NCBI GenBank assembly: GCA_043228905.1
Contig: JBHGNT010000002.1
Coordinates: forward strand, 22,134,001 to 22,198,000
Length of the DNA: 64,000 bases
Source of the DNA: Azolla caroliniana
Lineage: Eukaryota > Polypodiophyta
Reading direction: 5' to 3'
Made by a program: the position numbers and the translations under genes. This document shows positions 51,327 through 61,593 of the stretch, piece by piece. The notes below the pieces were generated by a model. That model was not told the DNA's origin. It did no database searches and worked only from the letters and a program-made list of their open reading frames with translations. Every line of letters begins with the position of its first letter. The first letter of the stretch is position 1.

Positions 51327-54274
51327 CACATCCACCGGTATGTGCCAAAAGGGGAACAAAACGCGAGATTTTCGGCCAAGGCGGCCAACCGAGCCCTTGA
51401 CAACCTCGTGGGCTTGCCCGGCTTCGTCTTCCACTTCGAGCAAGTCCACCCCGTCCACACGAACCACCGTCGCCTTCCGGCCCACCATCTCCGCCGAATG
51501 GTCTCGAACCGTCGGCTCCATCCGATCCGCCACACTTGACAACGTTCGCCGAGTCGTTGCCTCCACCCGATCCGCCACGTCCACCGTGATTCCTCGAACC
51601 ACCGTCTACATCCGGACCGCCGTTTCCGATGCCCGCGCTTTCTTCCCCGATCGGTCCTCCCGAACGCCGTTGCCGACCCGGTTGCTCTTCTTTTGTCCGC
51701 CTCGTATAGCCTCCGGATGCTCTCCCGATCTCTCCGGCTGCACGCCGGATTCCGCCTTTCCCGTGCCGCACACCTCGGCGTGCCGACTCTCTCCGCTCCG
51801 TGATTGCCTTCCGTAGGCTTTCCCCGTATGTCGATGCTCTCCCCCGAATGCGTGCTCGTGCTTCGGTCCTTCGACGACCCCATCACGCATCTTCCGCCTT
51901 CCCTTCGCCTTCCGTGCTCTTTCGCCGTAGAGCATACCATCATTCCCGTACTCGTTGCTTGGCCCTCATGCGGCCGTATTGCACGTGTCTCGTGTCGCGC
52001 TTCCACCGTAGACCCGTCCCCCGCATCGGTCTCCAACTCCTCGCCGCCACCCGCCATCTCCTCGATCTTCCGTTGATCCGCAACCGCCGAAGTGTTAAGC
52101 ATAGGTGTGGAGGGTTCCTTCCGCTCTCGGTCTCCCACCGAGTCCTTGTCCTTGTGCCCGCTTGGCCCCCTTCTCGCGCTCACCGGCTCCCACCGTGTGT
52201 TGCGACTCGTACACCTCGGCCTCCAATCGTGCCGCTTCGCCTCCCGGTCGGGTCGGATTACCGACCGGCTCGCCTTTCGGTTGGGTCGGTTCCCGACTCG
52301 CTCCTCGATACCGCTCCGATCCTCTCCGTCGGACTCTCCGTATACACCCATTCCGGGCCCCGTATCCCCTTCTTCGCATGTGCTCTCTCCGGGCCACGCC
52401 TCCTCACGGCCACCGCCCTTCTCTACGGTCTTATGTTGGCTTCCGAGTGCAACCGCCGTAGTCTCCGGCCCCGGTGTCAAGGGGTCTTGCCTCCGTCCGC
52501 TCCAATCTTCCTTCTCGTTTCCGTTGCCCGCCTTGCCGCCGTCACCTCCCGTCGCACTAAGCCTCATGCCGGCACTCGGGCCGGCCATTGGAGCCTCTAG
52601 GATTGGTGTGGGTAAGGACCCGGCACCGCCGCTTGTTGTCTCCGTAGCCGCTTTCGTTCGGACGTCGTTGTCCGCGGCTCCCCCATCTCCGATTCCGTAA
52701 GCCTCTAGTATGCTTGCCACCACCTCTTCTTCGCCGTTCTCCGCATCATTTTGTTTGCCCGCCTTGCCGCCGCCACCGCCCGTCGTTCTAGGTCTCGTGC
52801 CGGCACTCGGGCCGACCGCCGAAGCCTCTAGGGCCGGTGTGTGGAAGGTCGCGGCACCACCGCTCGCCTCCTCTCCGCTCGATGTTTTGGGCCGCCGTGC
52901 CCCGAATCTTCCGCCCACTTTCGAAGTGGCGCTCTCCGCACCGGCCTCATCCTTGGCCGTCCATTCGCCGCAAGACGAGAGGGTTTTTCGCTCCGCACCC
53001 TCTCCCATGTCGTCGTCGTTTCGGTTGCCCGCCTTGCCGCCGCCACCGTCCGTCACTCTAGGCCTCTCGCTGGCTCTCGGGCCGGGTGCCGGAGTCTCTA
53101 GGACCGGTGTGTGGAAGGTCGCGACACCACCACTCCTCTCGTCCGTAGCCACCTCCCTTCGGACATCATCGTCCGTGGCTACCCCGTCTTCGGTTTCGCA
53201 AGCATCGAGTATGCTTGCCGCCGCCTCTTCTTCGCCGGTCTCGTCCTCATCTCGGTTGTCCGCCTTGCCGCCGCCACCGTCCGTAGCTCTAGGTCTCGTG
53301 CGGGCACTCGGGCCGACCGCCGAAGCCTCTAGGGCCGGTGTGTGGAAGGTCGCGACACCGACGCTCGTCTCCTCCCGACTCGATGTTTCGGGCCACCGTG
53401 TCCCGAAACCGTAGTTACCGGCCTCCATGGCCGTCGCTTCACCGCAAGGCAAGAGGGTCGCTTGCTCCGCACCCTCTCCCATGTCACCGTCGTACGCCCT
53501 TCCGGCCTCGATTTTCGCCGTCACGATCTCGCACGCCTCCCATACCAACGCCTCGAAGTCGTACTCCTCCGGTTGGTCGTGCATCGAGCTCTCTTCCGGC
53601 GGTGGTGTGTAGCCGCCCACCGCCCTCTCTTCTCCGCCGCTCGCGGGTCGTGTTGTGGCCGACCACCTCTTATCATGTTGTCGGCACACCCGTTCTACTT
53701 CGGGCCACTCCTCGGTGAGACCATGCGCCCCATAATCGTCTTGAAGCTCGAACATGATGTCCATCCTCTCCTCATGATGGACCGTCTTCAAAAATAGGAG
53801 GACTTTGTCCGCCCCCACCGATCTTCGTTCCCACTCCGAGAGTTGAGAGAAACGACGCTCGAACTCTCGGAATGCCTCTATTGCGCTCCGATGGCGCCTC
53901 GCCGACGCCATCCACCGATCGAACTCTCGCCGACCTCTTACCTCCGATTCCGCGCACCCGTATGCCTCCATTAGAGCCCCTTCAAAGGACTCCCACGATT
54001 CGTGAGCTTCTTGGAGCTCCTTGACCTCCTCGTACTTTGATGTGGCCGCCGCTCGACGAAAGAACTCTAGCCTCGTCGCTTCGTCCACGCCCATCCCCGT
54101 CATTTCCGCATCGTAGGCTCTCAAAAATTTTGGGACCTCCTTCCCATCGAACCGGCCGACTAGACGGACCACCCTTTCGACCGCTTGTTGAGCCGCCTCT
54201 CGCCTCGCCCTCTTCCATCTGGCGTCCATCAAGATCTTTGTCATCATCTCCTCGAAGTCGAAGCCTTCTTCCAT
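51320..54274 (-). CDS. 984-residue gag-like protein of element D with two-level internal repeats
   Basis: An uninterrupted ORF starting MEEGFDFEEMMTKILMD, 20 bp after the PBS. Residues 1-205 align by eye with the gag of C: SWESFEGALMEAYG against TWEEFEGRLLERYG, and FREFERRFSQLSEWER against LREFEERFARLSVLDR. Residues about 264-585 carry four copies of a module (TFHTP.LE....GP....R..T.GGGGKA.N). The first residues of the motif lie at 310, 387, 477 and 554, so spacings are 77, 90 and 77. Two spacer types alternate (GEGAE type, GEEE type), giving a 167-residue higher-order period. The remaining ~400 residues are Arg-rich and of low complexity. No zinc knuckle, protease or RT was seen. Near the 3' end a neighbouring frame (51285-51602) looks more protein-like (GRKATVVRVDGVDLLEVEDE), so a late frameshift may have replaced the original C-terminus. 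The function is inferred to be nucleocapsid-like. Confidence 0.8.
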   Translation of the reverse strand: MEEGFDFEEMMTKILMDARWKRARREAAQQAVERVVRLVGRFDGKEVPKFLRAYDAEMTGMGVDEATRLEFFRRAAATSKYEEVKELQEAHESWESFEGALMEAYGCAESEVRGRREFDRWMASARRHRSAIEAFREFERRFSQLSEWERRSVGADKVLLFLKTVHHEERMDIMFELQDDYGAHGLTEEWPEVERVCRQHDKRWSATTRPASGGEERAVGGYTPPPEESSMHDQPEEYDFEALVWEACEIVTAKIEAGRAYDGDMGEGAEQATLLPCGEATAMEAGNYGFGTRWPETSSREETSVGVATFHTPALEASAVGPSARTRPRATDGGGGKADNRDEDETGEEEAAASILDACETEDGVATDDDVRREVATDERSGGVATFHTPVLETPAPGPRASERPRVTDGGGGKAGNRNDDDMGEGAERKTLSSCGEWTAKDEAGAESATSKVGGRFGARRPKTSSGEEASGGAATFHTPALEASAVGPSAGTRPRTTGGGGGKAGKQNDAENGEEEVVASILEAYGIGDGGAADNDVRTKAATETTSGGAGSLPTPILEAPMAGPSAGMRLSATGGDGGKAGNGNEKEDWSGRRQDPLTPGPETTAVALGSQHKTVEKGGGREEAWPGESTCEEGDTGPGMGVYGESDGEDRSGIEERVGNRPNRKASRSVIRPDREAKRHDWRPRCTSRNTRWEPVSARRGPSGHKDKDSVGDRERKEPSTPMLNTSAVADQRKIEEMAGGGEELETDAGDGSTVEARHETRAIRPHEGQATSTGMMVCSTAKEHGRRREGGRCVMGSSKDRSTSTHSGESIDIRGKPTEGNHGAERVGTPRCAARERRNPACSRRDRESIRRLYEADKRRATGSATAFGRTDRGRKRGHRKRRSGCRRWFEESRWTWRIGWRQRLGERCQVWRIGWSRRFETIRRRWWAGRRRWFVWTGWTCSKWKTKPGKPTRLSRARLAALAENLAFCSPFGTYRWMCG

Positions 54275-54294
54275 CTCTTTCTCCCTTGCCGCCT

Positions 54295-54312
54295 TTCACG
54301 TCGGGTTCACCA
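54295..54312 (-). other. Primer-binding site of element D
   Basis: On the minus strand TGGTGAACCCGACGTGAA, four bases after the 5' LTR. It is identical to the site in element C. Confidence 0.75.
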
Positions 54313-54316
54313 AAGA

Positions 54317-54990
54317 TGTCGCGTTGTTACGCGCGTGCGTGGAGAAGGGCGGAACCACGGGGTTCTTGGACTAAGGAGAAGGGGAGAAGGAATAGGACTT
54401 CGGAATGGAGCTTAGCACAAGAAGAGAAAGAATGAACAAGAGGAAGATGGAGGCCAAATGCTCAACAAGATATATTAGAGCCGAAAACCGATTATAAAAT
54501 GGCGGCCGCGTAGGCCGCACCAAACGACTATGATAAACCCGAAACCCTAATCCGACGAAGAAGAAAAGAAACCCTAAACCTAACGCTCGTCCTATGTGGT
54601 ATACCTTTCGCACTCCAAAATAGGCAACCCCCACAATGGTGCTCTTCCTCTCCCTTTATAGCACAAGGAGGGAAGACCGTTACATAAAGGTGCTACAAAA
54701 TATCCCCTTTCAATCAATGGGGATATTTCCCTTGATTTTAGGGGAGGTGGGAAGGATGGGCCTTAACTCCCACCTCTACACGAATCACTATGTACCTATC
54801 TCTCTCTCTCACGTGGATGTGCGCGCAAAGCACATCACCTTTACACTTTACAAATCCTAAGGTGCATTTCTAGCACCATACTTATCACTATCGACAAATA
54901 GAAATACGACATGTTGATGTGCAACGTTGCACATCGCGGGTTTGCTTACTTCGTTCGGTTTTCCGCCTATGGACGAAAATCTTCACGACA
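54317..54990 (-). repeat. 5' LTR of element D
   Basis: 674 bp. It contains a TATA-type CTATAAAGGGAGAGG on the minus strand (54655-54661), comparable in sequence with the one in LTR C. Confidence 0.97.
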
Positions 54991-55895
54991 CCGTGGTAAA
55001 AAGGGTCTGTGGCCGTTTCGACAAGCGGCGGGAATGGGTTGACAAAGGATCGTCAGGGGCGGGCTCTGTCGCAGCAAAGAAGCTCGAGCCAACACCACCA
55101 ACACGAAGGGAAGAGACCCGAGATTGGCTCGAGACCGGGTCGGCCTCAACCGGCATGGTCAAGGGCTCGTCCGGGGGAGCAGCTCTGGAGGAGTTGACGC
55201 GGATGGTAAAGGATCTCCAGATCGCCCAGGCACGGAGGGATGGTGGCGAACAGGCCCGCGACCGACGACCTCTGGCGGAAAACAGGTGCATGTGGTGTGA
55301 CGCGGTTGGGCACATCCGAAAGGACTGCGGGGACTTCGCCGAGGTGATGAGAAGCAATGAGGTGTACTTGTGGAACGGTCGGGTGCACGCCAGCGAGACC
55401 GGAAGGGCCCTGAACCTGAACGTCGGGCGAGGGGACATGAAAAGGCTGATGGAGGAGGTGGTGGCTCGTCACGCGGAGACCGTCCACTACTCGGCGTCAG
55501 TTGGTATTCGGGTCGGAGGTGGCGAGGCCCCGAAGACGAACAAAGCCGGGTTCTGGCCGACGATGCTGGAAGGCCTCGCCGACGCGCGGCTGAGGAAAGA
55601 AGAGGTGGACCGCGCGGAAAAACGGGTTCGGGAGGTAACCGGGTGGAGTGACCCGGTGGAAGAAAAGACGGGTTTCGTCGAAGCCACTTGTCGAAACTAC
55701 GAGGCTCTGGTAGAGGACAAGCGGGTAGGGAAAACCGGAGGGGCCGGGCCCTCGCAGCAATATGAAACTCGATTCGAGCAAAGGTGGAATGAGGCCGGTG
55801 TACTCGGCGCCCAGGATAATCCCAAGAAGGGCGGGTACCGGTTGGGCATAGAAATCGAAAGATCCAAGGACCTGCGAAAGGTCCTGGAAGAATGA

Positions 55896-56543
55896 ATCCT
55901 CGACAGCAAGGTGGAACTGTCGCTGAGGGAAGTGCTTGGGATCGCCAAGAAGGAGTTCCACGACTCCATCATAGACTTGGTGAAGAGGAAGCTGTCGACG
56001 GAGACAGAACCGGAGAAGCCGGTGGAGGTGCGGACGATGCACATAGAGGACATGGCGCTGGAAGATGAGTTGGCGGAGAGCCACTATTCGAGGCCGCACT
56101 GGGCCAGAGCGACTACGGAGACCCCCGTGAAGATCGGAGATGTTCATGAACCAGTGGTGGCGTTGGTGGACCACGGTTCAGAAATCAATTTGATGTCCAT
56201 GGACTTCTATAAGAAGGGAAAATGGCCGATCAACACCAAGCACGGGTGGAAAATACGGGCGGCGACGCGTGCCACCGAAGAATTGCATGGAGCCTGCCCG
56301 AACGTACAAGTAAAGATCGGCGATGTCAAGATTGACCAACACTTCTTCGTGCAGGAGACGTCCTCACATCCGGTTTTACTAGGAGAACCGTACATCACGG
56401 CAACACGGATGGAGACCAAGGTGCTGGACAACGGCTCGGCCTATGCAAGGGTCAAGAGCCAGGATGGGCGTCACTCGGTCCAGTTCCTGACGGTGAGACC
56501 GAACCATGAGCGGAACCGCGAGACCCTCGGGGGCGAAAGCTGA
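55896..56543 (+). pseudogene. Element C protease region
   Basis: Continues the gag frame after the TGA at 55893. The retropepsin-like segment reads VVALVDHGSEINLMSMDF (DHG in place of the usual D-S/T-G), then HPVLLGEPYITATRMETK. The order and wording resemble Ty3 elements I recall from fungi. The frame ends at 56543. A frame change occurs before RT, within 56544-56776. Confidence 0.75.
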
Positions 56544-56776
56544 GAGGATTTTTAGAGAGGGCTATCAAGGCGTGGGGCCGCGATAGTCCGAACACTCCGG
56601 GAAAACCCCACAAATGTACGATAGCAGAGAAGACCTGTACTATAAGTAGGAAATTTTGGTTCTCCAACAACGGAGGGTGTACGATAGTCGACGTTGTTGG
56701 ACGGAAGAAGAAAAGGGCAGAAGAGTGACTTCGGGCATGTGGTATCCTCGGCCTCGGAGAGGAAATCAACGGAGCC

Positions 56777-59136
56777 GTGGAGGCGGTCTCTTTCGACGAT
56801 ACCTTGGGGGAGCTGCGAGAGGTAGTCGGAGGAATCCTTAAAGAGGACCAGACGATTCCGGTATGTTCGGAAAGGATGTACGAAGTCATCGCCGACTTCA
56901 GTAGAGGGCTCGAGTCGGATCGGACGGCCCGGGTGGACACAAGGTACAAGACGGTGGACCGGAAGGTGAGGCCAGTCACGGCTCCCTTGCCGGAGGGCAG
57001 CGAGTTGCGAATAAAGGGGGTTGCGTCGGACCTGAGTTTACGAAATCCGGCCCGCATAGGACACACGTTCATCGACATAACTCTGCGCGAGCTCAAAATC
57101 GGTGGGGGCGGCTTCCTACTGCTGGCGGAAGAGGACCGTTTTCGGGGAATGCTTGGAAGGCATGAGAAGGCTTTCGCATTCTCACCGGAGGAGATCGGGT
57201 GCGTAGACCTGACAGTCGTGGAACTGATGGTGATATTCATAGTACCGCATGTGCCGTGGAGTCTCAAACCGATTCCAGTACCCAGAGCTCACATCCCGAA
57301 GTTGATGGAGCTGTTAAAGCAGAAGGTCGAGATGGGAATCCTCGAACCGTCGAGTGCCCCATACTCGAATCAGTGGTTTACCGTGCCGAAGATGGACGGC
57401 ACGCTACGCTTTATTCAAGACCTGCAGCCGGTCAACAGCTGACCATTCGAAACGTAGGAATCGGATCGACAATAGACGAGTTTGCGGAGGCCTTCGCCGG
57501 AAGGTCAATTTACTCGGTCGGTGATCTTTACTCGGGGTACGATCAGTTCCAGCTTGTCGTAGAGTGCAGAGACATCACGACAATGCGAACTCCTCTCGGC
57601 CTAGTACGGATGTGTACCCTGCCGCAAGGAGGGACGAACGCGGTGGCTCACATGGTGAACGCAATGAACAAAGTGCTGAGGGATTGTATCCCGGACATCA
57701 CCGTGCCGTTTTTGGACGACGTCCCGATCAAGGGATGCCCGGTGGAGGAAAGGGACGAGACGATCGGATCGGACGGATGCCGGAAATTCGTGGCGATGCA
57801 CATCGACGACTGCGAGAAGGTGCTGCAGAGGTTGGAGGGAGCGAGGCTCACCTTCTCCGGGGGAAAGTCGGCCTTCGGGCAATCAGAGATCATGGTCGTC
57901 GGACACCTATGCGGGCCATACGGCCTGAAACCGTCTCCGGCTAAGGTAGAAGCCATCGCTGCGATGAAGAACGACTGCAACTCGGTCACGGAGGTTCGGA
58001 GGTTCTTGGGAGCATGCACGTTCTACCACATATGGATCCCGCATTATGCTCACGTCGCGGAGCCATTATACGGGTTGCTGAAAAAGGGGCGAAGATTCGA
58101 GTGGAGAGACGAGCATACGGAGTCTGTTCGGAAGATGAAGGAAGCACTTGCCGCGGCTCCGGCGCTCCGAAAGGCTGTCTACGGAAAGAGCACTCCAATT
58201 TACGTAACGGTAGACACGAGTCCGACCGGGATCGGATGGGTCGTCAACCAGGAGGACGAGGATGGCATGCGTTCCCCGATCCGGTTCGGCGCGAAGGTCC
58301 TCAGCGAGCGACATCGAGGATATGCCCAGGTTAAACGCGAGCTCTGGGGTATTGTTTCGGCGGTAAAGGCCGACAAAGACTACCCGATCGGGGCAGAGGT
58401 AATTATCGAGACGGACTGCCTGCCAATTCTTGGCATGGTTTTCGGATGCGCGACGCTGGACTTGGAAATGCTCAGGTGGATAGCGTACATAAAGTCCCTG
58501 AATCCGGAAATACGACACATTTCTGGGAAGGACAACGCCATGGCCGACATGCTTTCAAGGGCGAGGTTCGAAAACGACGGCGGCATGGTTTCAGAGGATG
58601 AGGAAGTCGGCGGGGACTTCTTCGAGGCGGCTTACGTGACAACCAATGGGGTATGCTCTCCAATGCTTAACGACTTCGACGAGAGCAAGTACGACGGGGA
58701 GTGGCTGCAGATCGGCGGGTTCCTGAAAACAATGACATCGGACGCGGCATGGACAACGGACGAGGCCAACCGGATTCAGAAGAAATCCTACCGATTCTTT
58801 CTCCAGGACGGATACATCTGGAAGCACCCAAAGAAGAGGAACAACATCCCGCTCCGAGTGGTGGCGAAGAAGGAGGAACAGGATGATTTGCTGGCAGTGC
58901 ACCACGATAGCCCGTGGGCTGGACTCCGTGGAACATGGGCCACGTTCGAAAAGCTAAAGGGGAAGTACTGGTGGCCGGGACTATATCGGGACGTGCATCA
59001 GTTCATGAAGACTTGCGAAAGCTTTCAGGTGCACTCCATGATCCGACATCGGGACGAGCTTCACCCGACCTACCCTCCGACCGTCCACTTCAAGTGGATG
59101 GTGGATTTAGTGACGATGCCAATGGGGGTAGGATAG
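56777..59136 (+). pseudogene. Element C reverse transcriptase and RNase H
   Basis: The first part (56777-57442) ends in MGILEPSSAPYSNQWFTVPK and MDGTLRFIQDLQPVN. A frame change at about 57440 is followed by SIYSVGDLYSGYDQFQLVV, RTPLGLVRMCTLPQGGTNA and the catalytic box VPFLDDVPIKGC. RNase H follows: PIYVTVDTSPTGIGWVV, IIETDCLPILGMV and ISGKDNAMADMLSRARFE. The integrase zinc segment starts HHDSPWAG and reaches CESFQVHS, where the second Cys of the usual CX2C is Phe. The frame ends at an in-frame TAG (59134). Confidence 0.9.
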
Positions 59137-60020
59137 ATGCGGTATCTGGTGCTGGCTAGGGAAGATCTAACGAACCAGGTTGAAGGCCGAGCCCTGCAAA
59201 ACAAGACGACGGCAACCGTGTGTCGGTTTTTGATTGAGGACGTAGTATGCCGATACGGGTGCGTAGGGAAGATCGTGGCTGACCGTGGTGAGTTGGACGC
59301 AGAAGAGGCCGAAGAGTTGTTCGACCGACTAGGGGTCAAACTTTCGCTCACCACAACGTACAATCCAGAGGTGAACGGGAAGGTGGAGCGCGGGCACGGG
59401 CCAATTGTCAAAGCGCTAGTACGGGCGTGCGGAGGCCGAGTCGGGGACTGGCCACGACTGCTACCTTATGCCTTGTGGGCAGACCGGACTACGCACAGTT
59501 CGGTAACCGGGTTCATGCCGGCCGAGCTGATGTTCGGACAGAAGCCGATCATGCCAATAGAGCAAACGATCTCCTCGTGGGCCACGGTGAACTGGAGGGA
59601 TGAGATGAGCCAGGAGGAACTGTTGGCGGCGCGGATTCGACAGCTTGAGTGGAGGCCAGAGGACGTAGAACGGGCCGCGGAGGAACTTTGAGTAGCGAGG
59701 ATAAGGAACAAAGCCCAGTTCAACCGAACACACCGGCTCCGGCCAAGGAAGATCGAGGAAGGCGACTGGGTGCTAGTCTACGACAGCAGTCTCGACAATC
59801 AACACAGGGCCACGCGGAAGTTTGCGAGGAGGTGGTTCGGGCACCAACGCCAATGGGATGTACCATCTCGCGGAGCTCGACGGTACGAGAATGGCGATAC
59901 CGGTAGCGGGGAAGAGGATCAAAGAGTTCAAGTAACGGCACGATGGGGAGCCGGAGCTAAGGGGCATGGACAGCGACGACGAGCAGCCCGAGGTGGAGGA
60001 TGAACCGGTAAACGAGGAAT
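59137..60020 (+). pseudogene. Element C integrase core and tail
   Basis: Same frame as the RT end. KIVADRGELDAEEAEELF carries the second catalytic Asp, and YNPEVNGKVERGHGP carries the Glu. The first Asp is in KWMVDLVTMP just upstream of the TAG. A TGA at 59689 interrupts, then the frame continues (RKIEEGDWVLVYDSSLD). After a shift it ends with YHLAELDGTRMAIPVAGKRI. No chromodomain was seen. Confidence 0.85.
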
Positions 60021-60080
60021 AAAAGCAAGGATCGGTTTTCTCCCGTAGGAACCCAATTTTGGCGCATACCGGTGGATGCG

Positions 60081-60098
60081 CGGTTAGGTGGGGGCGGA
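60081..60098 (+). other. Polypurine tract of element C
   Basis: CGGTTAGGTGGGGGCGGA directly before the 3' LTR. The same sequence occurs in element D. Confidence 0.8.
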
Positions 60099-60658
60099 TG
60101 TCGTGAAGAAAACCGTCCCCAGGCGCAAACCGTGTGTTATGTGTGTGAACCAGCCCTTACACGTGGGCACGTCCCTTGTCGTATAGTAGATAGGTAGGCA
60201 CAAAGGTTAGATCCTAGGTAGCAATATTCTATAAGGGAAATCGAGGAGTATCTCTGTTCGAAAGGACAGAGAATTAATGTGATGTAAACAGGTGAAACGG
60301 CCTCCCTCCTTGAGCTATAAAGGAGAGGGAGACGGGGGATTGCGTGCAAAAAGGAACGAAGTGCTGTCGGACTGGGACCGAGCTCTTCTTCTCTGTCGTT
60401 CTCCGTAGGTTTCTTTGGCGCAGGTTCTCAGGAGGCAGATCCTGCTCCGTGGAATGCCCGTGTGCTTCCGGCAGGATCTCCATCTTGCTCTCCTGTGTGC
60501 GTGGGTGGTCAGGCGTCGGCATCCACCTCGCCGACCTGGTCGGCTGTAACCGTTCGAGTGTTCTGCATACATTTATATACATACGCTAGTGTTCTCAACT
60601 CGTGTCTCCTGTGTTGTTGGGCCGCGTCCCCGTGCACTTCTCTGTCTATACGTGTGTG

Positions 60659-60695
<37 letters not shown>

Positions 60696-60769
60696 TTCTC
60701 ACCTATTCCTCGGTCCAAGACCCCAGTGGTCCCGCCTTGTTCTCCACGCACGCGCATAACAACACGACA
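60099..60769 (+). repeat. 3' LTR of element C
   Basis: 671 bp, from TGTCGTGAAGAAAACC to AACAACACGACA. It is followed by the target duplicate ACGT at 60770-60773. It contains a TATA-type box at 60315-60321 and a (CT)n tract. Confidence 0.95.
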
Positions 60770-60773
60770 ACGT

Positions 60774-61593
60774 GCTCTTCATCGATGACTTTTCTAGGCA
60801 CACTTGGATCTATCCGATGCGGCAAAAGGGCGAAGTGTTTGGACACTTCCAATAATTCAAGAATGAAGTCGAGAAAGCCACGGGCCGACATGTATGTTGT
60901 CTTCGATCGGATGGCAGCAAGGAGTACTTCTCGGACGATTTCACGACGTATCTCCGAAAGGAAGGAATTCGGCGAGAATTCACTTGCCGACACACTCCGC
61001 AACAAAACGGGGTAGCCGAGCGCAAATATCGGCACATCCTCGAAGTAGCGCGGACAATGATGAATGAGAAGCATATGCCCATGTCTTATTGGGCCGAAGC
61101 TGCAAATACGACCGTCTACCTAATGTACCGGTGCACAACATCCGGCGTGCACGAGGTCACTCAGCACGAAAGATTCTTTGGAAAGAAGCCGAACCTATCA
61201 CATGTTCGGATATTCGGCTCCATTGCGTACGTGCACATCCTTGACGAGAAGCGTCAAAAGCTCGACCCGAAGTCGGAGAAATGTATCCTCGTAGGATACT
61301 CACTGGAGCAAAAGGGGTACAAGTGCTACAACCCCTCCACTCGAAAATCTCAAGTAAGTCGAGACGTCGTTTTTGACGATTCCGCATCCTGGTACGCACC
61401 AGAGACAACTTTGACTCCGACTCCGACTCCGCTCGACTCGAAATCCACCGAACAAGAGATAGAGGATGAAGATCGCCTTATGTGCATGTTCGAAGAAAGT
61501 CTGATCACGACCCGACTGAGCGAACCACAAGAGCCTTTGAGCGATCAAAGCACATCATGACCTAGCCCGAAGATGGACAAAGGCAAGTAAAAA
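60774..61593 (+). pseudogene. Element B integrase, part after the C insertion
   Basis: Resumes the copia integrase with LFIDDFSRHTWIYPMRQKGE. The second Asp is in CLRSDGSKEYFS, and the Glu is in TPQQNGVAERKYRHI. Copia integrase C-terminal blocks follow (ERFFGKKPNLSHVRIFGS; KCILVGYSLEQKGYKCYNP). In-frame stops are TAA at 60853, TGA at 61558 and TAA at 61588. The frame matches that of the upstream part once C is removed. Confidence 0.9.

Larger units (their letters stand above)
50635..54990 (-). mobile_element. Element D: gag-only LTR retrotransposon, minus strand
   Basis: 4356 bp with two 674-bp LTRs that differ at about four positions, so this is the youngest insertion. It is flanked by the 4-bp duplication CCGT (50631-50634 and 54991-54994). 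Internal sequence is one long gag-like ORF with no protease, RT or integrase. LTR termini (TGTCGTGAAGA...CGCGACA), PBS and PPT match those of element C, so the C family probably supplies its enzymes. It inserted into gag of a C element. Confidence 0.95.
50072..55895 (+). pseudogene. Element C gag, split by insertion of element D
   Basis: The N-terminal part (50072-50634) begins MRGSDLAEAMASAVDRI and holds a capsid-like domain with WEEFEGRLLERYG and LLREFEERFARLS. After D and the duplicated CCGT, the same codon phase resumes at 54995. It continues to a zinc knuckle CMWCDAVGHIRKDC and to an in-frame TGA at 55893. The frame stays open beyond that stop into protease, so gag and pol were a single frame and the TGA is probably a CGA-to-TGA mutation. 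Confidence 0.88.
49358..60769 (+). mobile_element. Element C: GC-rich Ty3/gypsy retrotransposon, interrupted by D
   Basis: Bounded by two 671-bp LTRs and flanked by the 4-bp target duplication ACGT (49354-49357 and 60770-60773). It has a PBS, gag, protease, RT, RNase H, integrase and PPT, with the integrase after RT as in Ty3. No chromodomain was seen. GC content is visibly far above that of the host flanks. Gag is interrupted by element D. Stops and two frame changes in pol make it inactive. Confidence 0.95.

Noticed and set aside
51229-53797. Several long plus-strand ORFs across element D
   Set aside because: The high GC content suppresses stops on the opposite strand. Only the minus-strand frame aligns with the gag of C and starts right after the PBS.
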